Assembly: GCF_963576675.1 (NCBI RefSeq)
Contig: NC_088913.1
Location: 1,741,001 to 1,805,000, forward strand
Direction: 5' to 3'
Source of the DNA: Euphorbia lathyris
Lineage: Eukaryota; Streptophyta; Magnoliopsida; Malpighiales; Euphorbiaceae
DNA: 64,000 nt
Position numbers and translations under genes: made by a program. Below are positions 32,619 to 45,191 of the stretch, one piece after another. The notes under the pieces are model-generated. The model did no database searches, was not told the origin of the DNA, and saw nothing but the letters and a program-made list of their open reading frames with translations. Within the stretch, counting starts at the first letter, position 1, and every line of letters starts with the position of its first letter.

Positions 32619-35330
32619 CTTCAATCCCATATCTTTAAGCTTCGGAAAGAGTGGCATGTAAGTCAAGCTAGGACAACCTCCAAAGTGCAACCTAGTAAGA
32701 CAAGGAAAGCAGGGCAACTCTTCCATTGATAACGGTGTTGGTTTCATTCCAACATCAGTCTTGTATCTCACAAATCCCTTCAGATTGGGGCAGCCCTGTA
32801 GATAAAGCCTTGTTAGGGAAGGAAAGAATGATGAAAATCCTCCGATTTCAAAATTCACAGCAACATCTATATGCTCCAGGTTAATTAAATCAAAAACCCC
32901 TAACTTATAAAGATAAGGGAGTTGATCAAATGGTGGGAGCCGATGTATGCTTCTGCAATCCGAAAAAACAAGGGTAACTAAATTAGTCATCCATCCTAGC
33001 CAGCTTGGAGGCTTCACTCCTCTGTAATAAAACACCTACAACTCTTTCAAATTTTGGTGCGGACATAGTGCTTCCAATACCATTTCATCTTTAGCAACAT
33101 CATTTGCACTGCAATCTCCAGAGCGGCCCCAATGCAGTGTCAATTTTTGAAGGTGTTGCTTCTCATTCAAATATAATTCAAATGCAGTATTTTTCAAGTA
33201 TTTCAAATTCCTGATTTCCAATGAACCTTTCAAGTTCTTTAATTCATGTAATTCCTCAAGTCCACCGCTATGTTTGGAGAAGATAGAATCATTCTTGGCT
33301 ATTACGAATGTAGATAACGTCTCAAGTCGTGTCAATTTTCCAATACCTTGTGGCATATGAGTCAAGCTATAACACCTTTCATTGTCAAGATCTGTAAGAT
33401 TGACCAATTTTGTGATATTATCCGGCAGTTGCATGAGACTAGTACACCCAATTAATTTCAACACTTGAAGGTTCTGCAGAGTCGTGATTGAATCCGGAAG
33501 TTTCTCGATATCTTCATTGCGGGAGAGGTCAAGATATCTTAGATGCTTCAATTTATAAATAGAACTTGGCAGTTTATTAATTTTCAAGTAAGATAAGTTA
33601 AGCACCCTCAAACATCTCAAATTACGAAACACATTATCGAGCTCTTCTTCTTTGATATTAAGAGGTAGTTCAGCAAATGGCAATATTGTTCTTACCTTTC
33701 CTGCCTTCAACAACGAAGAAAAATCTTGCGAAATAGATTTTTGATCAACCCGAAATGATATATGCTGAGTTTTGTCTTTACTACTTCTTACTCCAGAATG
33801 TGATGAAGAGAAATTGTCCCCGGCAACTGAAATGGCCAGATCATGCATTAAATCATGCATTTTGCAACTTTTAATATTACCAAATTCATCCTTTTCAACA
33901 TCTTGAAAGAATGACAGCCGAAAAAGATCCATGAAACATCTAAAGCCAACATCTTGAAGACACTCATTTGAATCAGCTGACTTGAGATACCCTTGTGCCT
34001 TCCAAAGACGTATCAGTTCTTCTACACGAATTTCATAATCTTTAGGATATAAGCTGCAATAAGCAAAGCAATGCTTATAATGGGAAGGCAGATGATTGTA
34101 ACTCAACTTAAGAATCGGCAAAATATCTTCCCTGTACACATCTATCTTCGAGAGTTCTTCATTTTTGAACAACAACCATTTAGACTCCAAATCTTCAGAG
34201 TACAACATACCTCCTATTGCTCTTATGGCTAAAGGAACTCCACAACACTTGCCTACAATTTCCCGTCCTATAGCTTCATGGCTTGGACTTGGCACCTACC
34301 CCTGCTTGAATGCCATCTGTTTGAACAATAACCAAGCATCATCCCCAGACAAACCTCTTAATTCATGTATAGAGATTGGTCGACTCATCTCTGCAACCTT
34401 TCTGAGTCGTGTAGTAATTATAATCTTACTTCCTCTTGCACCACCAGCTAGCAAGTCTTTGAAGCTGAACCATTTACTCACATCCTCATTCCACACATCA
34501 TCCAACACAAGTAGATATCTTCTACCATTTATCTTTCCATGGAGACAACTTATTAATGGATCCATCTGGGTGTTTTGAGGCGCCTGTCCAGTTGCAGTTT
34601 CTAACACTTTCCCTACCAGCAACTGCACGTCAAATTCATCAGACACACAAACCCACATCTTCAACTCAAAATGGTTATCGACCTCATCGTCGTTATACAC
34701 CAGTTGAGCAAGTGTAGTCTTTCCCAAACCTCCAATACCAACAATAGGAACAACGGACACATTCTCTTCATAATCAGAAGAGAGTAAAAGCTTTACAATT
34801 GCCTCCTTTTCATCCTGTCTACCAATAACTATAGCAGGGGCAGAGGAGTGAGTTTGGTCCCTGCCCCGAGCTATAAAACCCCTCTCTACAGAACGTACTT
34901 CCAAGTGGAACTTCCTTTCTGCAGCAATATCATCTAATCTCTCTCTAAGGGCCTTAACTTTATGACCCATTTTGAGACCAAAAGCAAACTTGTTAGAGCT
35001 TGAAAAGAAAAGACGCACCTTTCCAGTTTTAGAACCACCCATAACTTGATGACGCAAGGCCTCGGTTGAAAATCTATCCAGCAAATCATCAGCATCATAC
35101 ATGACTTCACTCAGCATTCCAAGCCAATGTTTGATTTGAGGATTCTCCATGGACTGCTCCTCCGCATGAAGAAGCACAGTTTCGATGGTGGAAACAGTTC
35201 TCTTGAGTTTGTCAAGCTCATCTTTGAGACCCAATAGGTGCCCTATCTCCTTAAGCATCTCCTTAAGCACTGAAGAACTCAGATTCGCAATGATTCCAGC
35301 AGCAACGTTGGAAAGGACTGATTCTGCCAT

Positions 35331-35983
35331 TCTTGAGGATAAGGGAAACTTTCAAGTGGGTTGGTTGAGTTCAAGGCTTGAAAAGAGGGAGGATAAGGTT
35401 TGAAGTTTCAAGTGGAGGATATAGAATAGAAAAATGGGGATTTTCACCCATATCGTTATAGAGACCTTCCATACAGGTTTTGACACCTGTAAACTATCTT
35501 ATCACATTAAAAAGATTCCCTTTTATTCATCCCAAATTTTACCGCGTTCAGCGCAGAAGAAAAAATGGGGCTGGGCGATCACTGTTCTCTGCTCTCCATC
35601 ACCCGTTCTCACCGCTGCCGATCTCCACCCCTAAACTAGTGTAAAGCTTCAAGCTCTAGCAACTGAATTTCGACATCACTATTGAAAGAAAATTATAGTT
35701 CGTTCTGCATGGTTTCAGAAACAAAAGCAAGCTGAGGAGGAATACGGGAGGAAGTTGCATTAATACGTGTTCGTTCAACCATAAACCGGTTGACCCAATA
35801 CCGGTTATGCAGTTTGATCCGGTTTGATTTTAGACATGTTTACTTAAAAAAAATACAGATTTTAACAAAGACATGATTCGAACCTTGGACCTTTATAGCA
35901 TGTAAACTTTAATGCTTACCACTCCACTACCATTTCACTTATGTTTATAATTAACTATTTAAGAATAAATAATAATATTACAA
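35331..35983. other. Non-coding stretch between the CNL pseudogene and LINE-2
   Basis: Includes the former upstream region of the CNL gene. No clear TATA box was chosen. About 35780-35830 carries several ACCGGTT motifs. A tRNA-like segment is on the minus strand at 35850-35938. Confidence 0.5.
35800..35938 (-). mobile_element. Possible tRNA-derived SINE head
   Basis: On the minus strand an A-box-like GTAGTGGAGTGGTAAGC is followed about 45 bases later by GGTTCGAATC, a near-consensus RNA polymerase III B box, then by an A/T-rich stretch with a run of T. The layout matches the head of a plant SINE. The 3' end and target duplication were not found, and cloverleaf stems look degraded, so a functional tRNA is unlikely. 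Confidence 0.45.
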
Positions 35984-36222
35984 GTTGGGGGAAGATACTA
36001 TTAAGGAAGTCTTCCACCCTATTAATGAAAAAGAGATTGATCTCGCCTTCTCCAGTATTGAGGCTACTAAGGCTCCAGGGATTGATGGTTAACCATTCTA
36101 GGATTTCCTTTCCTAGGTTGGGGGAAGATACTATTAAGGAAGCCTTCCACCCTATTAATGAAAAAGAGATTGATCTCGCCTTCTCCAGTATTGGGGCTAC
36201 TAAGGCTCCAGGGATTGATGGT
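35984..36222 (+). repeat. 107-bp direct duplication at the LINE-2 5' end
   Basis: 35984-36090 and 36116-36222 agree at all but about two positions (GTTGGGGGAAGATACTATT... to ...GGGATTGATGGT). The 25 bp between them are LINE sequence that normally precedes the second copy. Confidence 0.85.
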
Positions 36223-38663
36223 ATTCCTGCTAGCTTTTACCATAAACATTGGGATACTGTAAAGCAAGGCATTTATAGTTTTGTGCTAGGGGTTTTTAGT
36301 GGTTCTAACGACATTAGACTGATTAACAAAACCCTCCTAGTGCTGATCCCAAAAGTTGATAAACCTTCTTCCTTTCTTCAGATGAGGCCAATCAGCCTTT
36401 GCAATGTGCTTTATAAAGCTATCACTAAAATTTTGGCTAATAGAATTCGTATGATTCTTCCGGAGATTATTAGCCAGAATCAGGGTAGCTTTGTCCCTAG
36501 CAGACAAATGATGGACAATATAGTTATTGCCCAAGAGATGGTCCATTCCATGAAAACGAAGAAAGGGAAGAAAGGGATCGTTGCTCTTAAGCTGGATCTA
36601 GAGAAAGCTTATGATCGTTTAAACTGGAGTTTCCTTCTAGATAGCTTGGAAAAAACTGGTATCCCAGGAAACTAGAGGATAGTGATCGAAGATTGCATCT
36701 CTTCTCCTACCTTCCAGGTTATGATCAATGGGGACATGTCTGATGAGTTTTCTCCCTCTAGAGGAATTCGCCAAGGAGATCCTATGAGCCCTTTCCTTTT
36801 CTTCATAGCTATGGAAAGATTGTCTCACCTGATCCAAGAGGCTCTAAACAATGGGACCCTCCATCCTGTGTCCATTAACAGATTCTGCCCTCCAATCACC
36901 CATTTATTCTTCGCTGTTGATGTAATGATCTTCATGGAAGGGAATGAGGAGCAAATTGGAGTGGTTATGGACATCCTTAATCGTTTCTGTGCGGCTTCTG
37001 GTCAGAAAATTAATGTCCAAAAATCTCGAATGCTCTGCTCTAAAAACATGAACAGGAATATTTGTAATAAGTTGAGTGATCTCTCGGGCATTCCCCTTAC
37101 TCATTCTCTGGGGAAGTATCTCGGGATCCCTCTCCATAGTGATAGAGTTTCCAAAGCCTCTTTCAAAGATATCTTGGACAAAACCAACGGTTTATGTGCT
37201 AGTTGGAAAGCTAATTCTCTTCCTTTGCTGGTCGTCTTACCTTAATCCAGTCTGTCAATTGCGCTGCTCCTAACCATGTCATGCAAGCCTGTAAGCTGCC
37301 TGATCTGGTTCTTAACGAGCTGGATAAAATTAACCGTCGTTTCCTTTGGGGGGGAGTCTAGAGAAGGTAAGAAGATCCACTTGGTTCCTTGGAATGAAGT
37401 CTGCCAGCCTAAAATCAGGGGGGGTCTTGGTATCAGACAAGCTAAAGACAACAATAAAGTCCTTTTAATGAAGCTCCTTTGGAGAATGTGGCAGTGCCCA
37501 TCCTCTCTTTAGGTTCGTCTGCTTTGTGGGAAATATCGAAAAGACAAAATCTTTGGGGGCCCAAAAGAGAGAGTTGCCAGTTGTTCTTTCCTCTGGAAAG
37601 GGCTTAATGCTGTGTTTTCAGAATTCTGCTCAGGAGTTGGCCTTGAGGTAGGAAATGGGAAAGATATTAGTTTCTGGCATGATACGTGGATAGGCGACAA
37701 GCCTCTGATTGATATCTGTATCTCTCTCCCCCCTAGCAATATCTATAATTGGAAAATTGCTAATGTGGTGGATGCTGAGGGAGATTGGATCTGGCCTAAA
37801 TTTGAGACCTTCTTTAACTTGGAAACTCTTCTTAGAATTAGAGGAGTTAAGATTAGTAATCAGGAGGATGACAAAGATAAACATTGCTGGGCCCTGACTA
37901 ACAATGACATTTATTCCTGCAAATCTGCCTTTGAAGCTCTCTCCCCTGTCAGAGAAGATCCTCTCTCGAATACTTGGAAAACCATTTGGGCTCTTAAAAT
38001 CCCTTATCGTATGAGAAGTTTCCTGTGGCTGGGTGTCAAGAACAGGTTGCTTACTAACTCAGACAGGTACAGACGGCACTTAACGGATTCTGGAGCTTGT
38101 AGCAGATGCAGAGGTCAGGTTGAAACTTTGTGCCATGCTCTGAGGGATTGCCCTAAAAGTAAAGAGGTGTGGCAGAAAATTCTCCCTCGTCACATTCTTC
38201 CTTCCTTTATGATGCACTCTGAGCTGGACTGGTTCTCAGATGGTGCTAGGGGTATTCTTTTAGATAAAATGGATAATGGCAACATTTTTTTTGCTCTCGT
38301 CTGTTTCCATATTTGGAAGTGGAGGAATGAGGAGATTTTTTCGGATAAAACTGTCTTTACTCATGATTTATTTGATTTCTTCATGAAAAAATTCTCTATT
38401 ATCTTGGATAGCTTCAAAGGGGATCCCCTTGCCAGGGCTACCCAGAGAAGAGAGGTCCAGCTCGTTTGTTGGAGCAATCCTAGAGAAGGCGAGGCAAAGC
38501 TTAATACTGATGGTTCCTGTCTTAGCAATGGCAAAATTGCTACCGGAGGGGTTCTTCGAGATGCTTGTGGAGCCTGGATTTCTGGTTTTACCCACAACTT
38601 GGGTATGGGCTCTTCCTTCTCGGCTGAGCTTTGGGGCATTCTGTCTGGCATCAGACTTGCCAT
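36100..38663 (+). pseudogene. LINE-2 ORF2 remnant, part before the SIRE insertion
   Basis: RT with KAPGIDGIPASFY, MRPISLCNVLYKAITKIL, NQGSFVPSRQ, LDLEKAYDRLNW and RGIRQGDPMSPFLF. The catalytic box reads FAVD (in THLFFAVDVMIF) instead of the family F/YADD, so one catalytic Asp is missing. Breaks: TAG at 36673-36675 (Trp expected), a one-base shift near 37222, another shift in a G run near 37350, and TAG at 37510-37512 (Trp expected). A zinc-binding RVT part follows (SFLWLGVKNRL, CSRCRGQVETLCHALRDC). The RNase H start has NTDGSCLSNGKIATGG and ELWGILSGIRLA, cut at 38663. Not functional. Confidence 0.85.
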
Positions 38664-39992
38664 TATTGGTCCCTTGTTTAGTTGCAAGTATAGTTCCAAG
38701 GGGGGGGTTAGGAACTATTTAAACTTTTTCTCAATTTAGGCAGACTTCTTTCCTTTCTTAAAGGAAAAAAGGTTTTAACAGCAGCGCTGAGTAAACAGTA
38801 AGATACTGACTTAGTCAACAGGTGACTAGACCAGTTTCTTAGCTTGAGTCAGGAGATAGCACTTAGAGTCTATTCCTGAGCTCTTGCGTTTAAAGCGCAC
38901 AACTCAACTTGACCTTTTCACTTGGTCAGTTTTCGATTGTTTAAGCAAGCAATACAAATAAGGAGTTAAAGGTTTAGAAAAATTTCACTCAGCAGATTTA
39001 TCCAGGTTCGGCTTCTTCTAAGCCTACGTCCTGTCCCCGGAACACTTCCGAGATTTCAAATCCTCTACTGAGCTCTTTAAAGGTAGAGCCTCAAACCTTT
39101 TACAATATCAGCAATTGAGTATGACAAGAGTACCCTCCTCTATACTTCTACTCAATCCTAATCTCTCTGCTGAGTACTTAAAACCGAGTACTCAGCCTCT
39201 CCTTTCTATCTCTAGAAATGATAATTGATTTGTCCTAATACAAAGATGTGCTAAGACACTTTAGATGATTTACAATCACTCTAGACTTTTACACAGATAT
39301 GAAAATGTAGTGTAAGAATTTTGCTTTGCTTCTTGCTTGCAGAACTTGTAGAGATTTGGTCAGCGTAATGGCTTGATGAAAAGTTCTGTATTTTGTGAAG
39401 CTTGTGATGGCACTATTTATAGAGACGTCTGGACATTCGGTCATTTCGAATTTCGAAATAACCGTTGGAGGGAAACGGCTATATGTCGTTCTCATCCTGA
39501 CTTGCACAGAGCTCTCGACCAATCACAATCGTGTATCTTCTGTCCTCGGTCAGCTCAGCAGATGGTCTCTCCTTTTATGGAAAAGTCAACTGGACAGCAT
39601 ACTGTGTCGTCTGAACTTTGCTAAAAGAGGAAACACTTTGTCTGGAAGTTTTCCTTTGCCAGCTGCTGTCTTGTACGCTTTGTCGAGACTACTCAGCAGC
39701 TTCATCTTGAAGTTGTTCCCGAAGGTCTTCTAGATCCTTCCGTTTGCTTGCGTTTTGAACAAAACGGCAACGTCTTGACATACGCGGACCGAGTGTACTG
39801 AGTTGTTTGACTTGGGCCTTGGCTTCCGTAATGGGCTTGGGCCTTTTGATTCTTATAACATTTTAACTCAACATTGAACAAACACATTAGTAGAATTAAA
39901 TCAAAGCATTTAAACTTAGTGTGTTTAGAATATGTATTTTATACTTTAAACAATTTTGTCAAATCAAAATTATGTGGAAAGGTGTTTCAACA
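38664..39992 (-). mobile_element. Outer SIRE 3' LTR (LTR A)
   Basis: 1329 bp, matching LTR D (59603-60939) better than the inner LTRs. Its outermost bases read TATTGG where the other three copies have TGTTGG, a change in the terminal dinucleotide. TATA on the minus strand at 39414-39421. A palindrome with ATTTCGAA arms lies at 39443-39459. Confidence 0.95.
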
Positions 39993-40496
39993 AACTCCCC
40001 CATTTTGATGTTGGCAAAACTATTCAGCAAGGAACTCAGTATGAGCTCCCCCATGATAGTTGACCTAATATCATTTGGCCAACTCCCCCGTAAGGGTTGC
40101 ACTACTGACTTAGTTTTACTTGAAACATTTAAGAATTTAAATGAGTAAGTCTAAGGTCAGTTTTTAGGTGAAGGTCAGCTATATCACATATTCTATTTAC
40201 TCAGTGTTAAGCGGAAGTTTTAGATATATAGAGCGCGCTGAGCAAATTGTTGTTCAATGAGTTCTTTATCAGAATGTTTCATAAGATCATAGGATGATGT
40301 CAAACATGTTATCAGCATATCATTTAGTCAATAAATATTATAGGAGTTAAGCATGGCTGATGAAGATACATAGTAACTCAGTACTTAAAAAAAATATATC
40401 ATAACTCAATATTGAAATCAGAAAATAAAGTATGATATATATATTGGAAGAAGTCAGCAAGTACATAGACAAAAGAAGTAAATTAGACAAATAGAT
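39993..40496 (-). other. Outer SIRE 3' non-coding end with polypurine tract
   Basis: On the minus strand CATCAAAATGGGGGAGTT ends at the LTR, the tract typical of SIRE/Maximus elements. The rest is A/T-rich, with repeated ACTCAGT-type motifs. The stretch ends with TAGAT (40492-40496), the target duplication of the inner element. Confidence 0.8.
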
Positions 40497-41827
40497 TGTT
40501 GGTCCCTTGTTTAGTTGCAAGTATAGTTCCAAGGGGGGGTTAGGAAATATTTAAACTTTTCCAAGATTTAGGCAGACTTCTTTTTCGTAAAGAAAAAGGT
40601 ATGAACAGCGGCGCTGAGTAAACAGCAAGATGCTGGCTTAGTCAACCGGTGACTAGGTCAGTTTCTTAGTTTGAGTCAGGAGATAGCACTTAGAGTCTAT
40701 TCCTGAGCTCTTTCGTTTAATGCGCCCAACTCAACTTGACCTCTTGACTTGGTCAGCTTTTTGATTATTTAAGCAAGCAATACAAATAAGGAGTTAAAGG
40801 TTTAGAAATACTTCACTCAGCAGATTTATCCAGGTTCGGCTTCTTCTAAGCCTACGTCCTGTCCCCGGAACACTTTCCGAGATTTCAATCCTCTACTGAG
40901 CTCTTTAAAGGTAGAGCCTCAAACCTTTTACAATATCAGCAATTGAGTATGACAAGAGTACCCTCCTCTATACTTCTACTCAATCCTAATCTCTCTGCTG
41001 AGTACTGAAACCGAGTACTCAGCCTCTCCTTTCTATCTCTAGAAATGATAAGTGTTTTGTCCTAATACAAAGATGTGCTAAGACACTTTAGACGATTTAC
41101 AATCACTCTAGACTTTTACACAGAGATAAGAAAATGTAGTGTAAGAATTTTGCTTTGCTTCTTGCTTGCAGAACTTGTAGAGATTTGGTCAGCGTAATGG
41201 CTTGATCAAGTTCTGTATTTTGTGAAGCTTCTTATGGCACTATTTATAGAGACGTCTGGGCATTCAGTCATTTTGAATTTCGAAATAACCGTTGGGGGGA
41301 AACGGCTATATGTCGTTGTCATCCTGACTTGCTCAGAGCTCTCGGCCAATCATAATCGTGTATCTTCTATCCTCGGTCAGCTCAGCAGATGGTCTCTCCT
41401 TTTATGGTAAAGTCAACTGGACAGCATACTGTGTCGTCTGAACTTTTCCAAAAGAGGAAACACTTTGTCTGGAAGTTTTCCTTTGCCAGCTGCTGTCTTG
41501 TACGCTTTGTCGAGACTACTCAGCAGCTTCATCTTGAAGTTGTTCCCGAAGGTCTTCTAGATCCTTCCGTTTGCTGAGTTGCGTTTTGAACAAAGCGGCA
41601 ACGTCTTGACTTACGCGGGCCGAGTGTACTAAGTTGTTTGACTTGGGCCTTGGCTTCCGTAATGGGCTTGGGCCTTTTGATTCTTATGTCTTATAATATT
41701 TTAACTCAACATTGAACAAACACATTAGTAGAATTAAATCAAAGCATTTAAACTTAGTGTGTTTAGAATATGTATTATACTTAAACAATTTTGTCAAATC
41801 AAAATTATGTGGAAAGGTGTTTCAACA
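40497..41827 (-). mobile_element. Inner SIRE 3' LTR (LTR B)
   Basis: 1331 bp, TGTTGGTCCC...TTTCAACA, paired with LTR C. Confidence 0.95.
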
Positions 41828-42352
41828 AACTCCCCCATTTTGATGTTGGCAAAACTATTCAGCAAGGAACTCAGTATGAGCTCCCCCATGATAGTTGACC
41901 TAATATAATTTAGCAAACTCCCCCGTAAGGGTTGAGCTACTGACTTAGTTTTACTCAAAAACATTTAAGGATTTAAATGAGTAAGTCTAAGGTCAGTTTT
42001 TAGATATAGGTCAGCTGGATCACATATTCTATTTACTCAGTGTTAAGCGAAAGTTTTAAACATATAGAGCGCGTGCTGAGTAATTTGTTCAATGAGTTCT
42101 TTATCAGAATATTTCATAAGAATATAGGTTCATGTCAAACATGTTATCAGCATATCATTTAGTCAATATTAAAAGTTTTAAACATAGCTGATTAAATTGA
42201 AGATACAAAATGACTCAGTATATTAAAAGCATATATCATAACTCAGGATTTGAATAAGAAAAGATAAGTATGATATATTGATAAAAGTCACAGTTACACA
42301 GCGAAAGAAATAAACATAGCACATAGATTACAATGGTTAAGACCTAGCCTAT
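41828..42352 (-). other. Inner SIRE 3' non-coding end with polypurine tract
   Basis: Same layout as 39993-40496: AAAATGGGGGAGTT on the minus strand at the LTR edge, then A/T-rich sequence without ORFs. Confidence 0.8.
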
Positions 42353-45191
42353 CTATTTCTTTCTCTTGCCCTGTGACTGACTTCTCTCATATTGACGTTG
42401 CTCATGCTGAGCTCTAGCCGCTTGCGCTTTCTCCCCCGTTTTGTCAACTTCAGGAAGCTTGAACGCATCTGTTAAGACAGCACGAGTCAGTTCTTTGGAA
42501 AGCTCTTTTAGTTTGTCAGCACTGTCATTTACACCATCGAAGATGGCAACTCCATCAGCTGATACTTCGACTGGTACTCGAAGATCAGCAGCACTGAGCA
42601 TGTTGATGCTGAACGCTTGAGCTTTTGCTTGCCAGATTAAAGCTTCAGAGAGGTCAGCAAAGACTTGGTGGAAAGTCTTCAAGAGAGCTGAGTCATAATG
42701 ATGACGTTGGATATTATTATGACAAATATGGTGAAAAGATTGATGTGCAAGAGACAGCATTTCATTCTGTTTTAACGCGTCAGTATCCATCTCTTGTTTG
42801 TTGAGGTTCAGTAGTCTGATGGCCTCACCAATTTGCTCGACTGAGCACTGACTATAGGACACCATTTGCTCATTTGTCTTAAGTTGCTCAGTATGAAGCT
42901 GAGCAAAAAGCATCTTGAGTTCGGAGGAAGTGGCGTAGTCAGTGTTCACAGCAGACAACTTCTGAACTTGCTGATGAAGAGAGTTCAGATGTTGAATTGT
43001 TGACAGCTGTATTTCTGCCAACTTGGCAAGAGAATCTTGCTTAGCTTGCTGAGCTTAGAAGGACAATATTACATTCAGCAGATCCTTGAGTCCCTTGACC
43101 TCGTTGAGAAGTAAAGTGACCTGGGAGAGCTGAGTTGTCTCAGGAAGTGAAGATCCAGCAGCAGGCGAAGCGGACTGTTGAAGGTCATGGATGAGATCTT
43201 GCACTGAGTCAATGAGATTTTTGCCGGACTCAGTAGCATCCCGATGTATATCAGTATGACCAGAAGAAGGTGATGTGAAGGGAGTACCCTGGTCAGTGAC
43301 TGGATGACTTGGCTCAATCTGCACTTGAGTTGGTGGTAAGATTGATTGATCGGCAGAGAGGTTGTTTATGGAAGACATAACCCGAACACTGTCTGTGCTG
43401 ACGGTAGAGGGATGTGAAGTCAGCACCATGCTTGAGGAGACAGCATGGACAGTGGTCGGTTCAACCTGACTTGTTGAAGTGGTTGAAGTGGTATGCGCGG
43501 CATGTTCCTGTTGAGAAGAAACAGAGGCATGTTTTTCCAGCGGCGCTGAAGTAGAGGAAGTTGTTGGCCGTTTGAAAAACTTCAGTTGAACAGTAGAAGG
43601 GTCCTTGGTTGTTTTCGAGAGAACAAGGTCAGGAAGAGTTGGTATTTGCACAGGAGGTATACTGTCGATGTTTTCACTGGCTTTAACCAACCTTCTCCTT
43701 CTACGTGGTGGAGTGACAGTAGGAGCAGCTTCTTCCGAGTGAGTAGAAGTAGGTTCCTTTTCCTCAGTATTGGTCTGGTCAGCTTGATCAACTTGCTCAA
43801 GTTGCTCAACTCCAGCAGCCAACTCAGAGTTAGTCTGTACAGCTTCACCAGCTAACCCAGTGTTAGCATCCTCAGCTTCTATTTCGCTGTCATATTCTTC
43901 AGACTCATCAGCGTCATCCTGACCGCTGGTTTCAGCTTCTTCTTCAGCAGTGTTGTCTCCATCAAGTTCTTCCTCAACTTGGGAGATGAAGTGGTCATCT
44001 AACTGGACTTCAGTTTCCTCAGCATCAGTACCCTGGCATTGAGCGAAATGAGAATCACTCGGTACGACAAATTCAGTGGGTATGGCCTCTAGGGGAGTCA
44101 TAGATGAAGTCTTCTGCTTCTTCTGAGATAGCCCAACAGCTTCCTCAGTTTCAGGCTCATCTTGCCTGGTTCTCTTTTCAGCTGACTTTCCAGCTGACCT
44201 CTGCCTCTTTGCAGGAGACTCAGCATTCGAGGAAGGGGTCTCAGCAGTCTTTCTCTTGCGAGAAGCTGGGGCCTTAGTTCTTTCCCCTTTCTTTGGCTCA
44301 GTAGCAGTTTCCTCAGCTTTGTCAGCTTGAACAGTAGCAGCAGTTTTACCCTTCTTCAAGGGTTGTCCAAATTTCAGTGCCCTCAGCGAGGCAGCTGTGA
44401 TCTCAGTTCCTCGGAAGGATTGCTCGCCTGTGAGATCAATCTTGTGGTCAAGAAGAATTCGAGTTATGAGTGACCCAAGTCTCAGGGTACCCGTGCTGCG
44501 TAGAAACCCAGCAACCAGGAAGACTGGCATGTTGATGGCGGTGTACGTCAGCATGTGCCATATGAAGCACTGTTCAAAATTGGTTGCTGATGTAGTGCAG
44601 TTTATCTTTGGGTAGATAAAGTACGTCAGCAGATAGTGAGCCATCTTCTGGTGCTGACCCATGGAAGATGCTGATACCTTTCCTGAGTAACCCTCAGGTT
44701 TGCAGAAGCTGTGAACAAAGTTTGTCTTGTCCTGATCTCCTGACTTCCTCAGCCTTACTCCCTCAGTTTTGAGCTGGAGAAGATTTCCGATGTACAGAGG
44801 GTTGATGAAGATGGTTTTCCCTCTTACTTTAGTGCTTAGGTAGTCAGGGGAGTCACTGGCAACCATGAGGTTGTGGTAAAATTCCCTCACCAGGTCAGGA
44901 TATGTCTCATCTCTGACCGAGAACAGCCCAGTCCATTCATTCTTTGCAATCCATTCGGCAAATGGCTGTTCATGTTGCACGAAATGCTCAGAGACCCATC
45001 TTGAGGGCTCAACCTTCCATTCCCAGATATTTTCGAAGACCTTGGAATAGGTCCTAATCCTAACAGCTTTTCCTTGGCCAGAAGTTTTGGCCAGTGTTAC
45101 CCTTGCCCGGAGTAGAGGGGTTTGGAGAAGGTTCATCGGAGCTGGACTTTTGTTGGCCGGCACCGGAGACGTTGAAAGATAGCTTAGTCAT
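42353..45191 (-). pseudogene. Inner SIRE additional ORF, broken
   Basis: Counterpart of the outer ORF at 51349-54180. ATG at 45191 (MTKLSFNVSGAG). A one-base shift near 45083 moves into the long frame that runs to TAA at 43055-43057, where the outer copy has Gln; the same frame is then open to the normal end KKK-like tail at 42353. The body matches the outer copy closely: WVSEHFVQHEQPF, RGKTIFINPLYIGNLLQL, a Glu/Ser/Thr-rich middle, and a coiled-coil-like C-terminus (LHQQVQKLSAVN). The product would be truncated. Confidence 0.85.

Larger units (their letters stand above)
30112..35330 (-). pseudogene. CC-NB-ARC-LRR disease-resistance pseudogene, split by a TR-GAG element
   Basis: Single-exon CNL gene of the RGA type, an intracellular pathogen sensor in intact form. 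From ATG at 35330: coiled coil with an EDVID-like SEVMYDADDLLD (about residues 74-85), P-loop GIGGLGKTT (198-206), kinase-2 YLLVLDDVW (272-280), RNBS-B GSKIIITTR (300-308), GLPL as [32 protein letters not shown] as [10 protein letters not shown], then LRRs and a typical [25 protein letters not shown] end. In-frame TAG codons occur at 34296-34298 (Gln expected) and 33036-33038 (Glu expected). A retroelement sits at 30642-32618. Without the insertion and one TSD copy the gene is 1079 codons and the frame is continuous across the gap. It is therefore a pseudogene with no frameshift. Confidence 0.95.

Noticed and set aside
34296..34298. Two separate genes, a CC-NBS gene and an NBS-LRR gene, meeting at 34296
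   Set aside because: The frame is the same on both sides and the GLPL part directly continues the NB-ARC. It is one gene with a TAG codon.
35850..35938. Functional tRNA gene
   Set aside because: A and B boxes can be seen but no good cloverleaf or acceptor stem. A SINE head is more likely.
39373..39733. Overlapping ORFs of 83 and 112 codons in SIRE LTRs (also near 41222, 50705 and 60316)
   Set aside because: They recur in all four LTRs because the LTRs are copies. They are antisense to the element and overlap in two frames.
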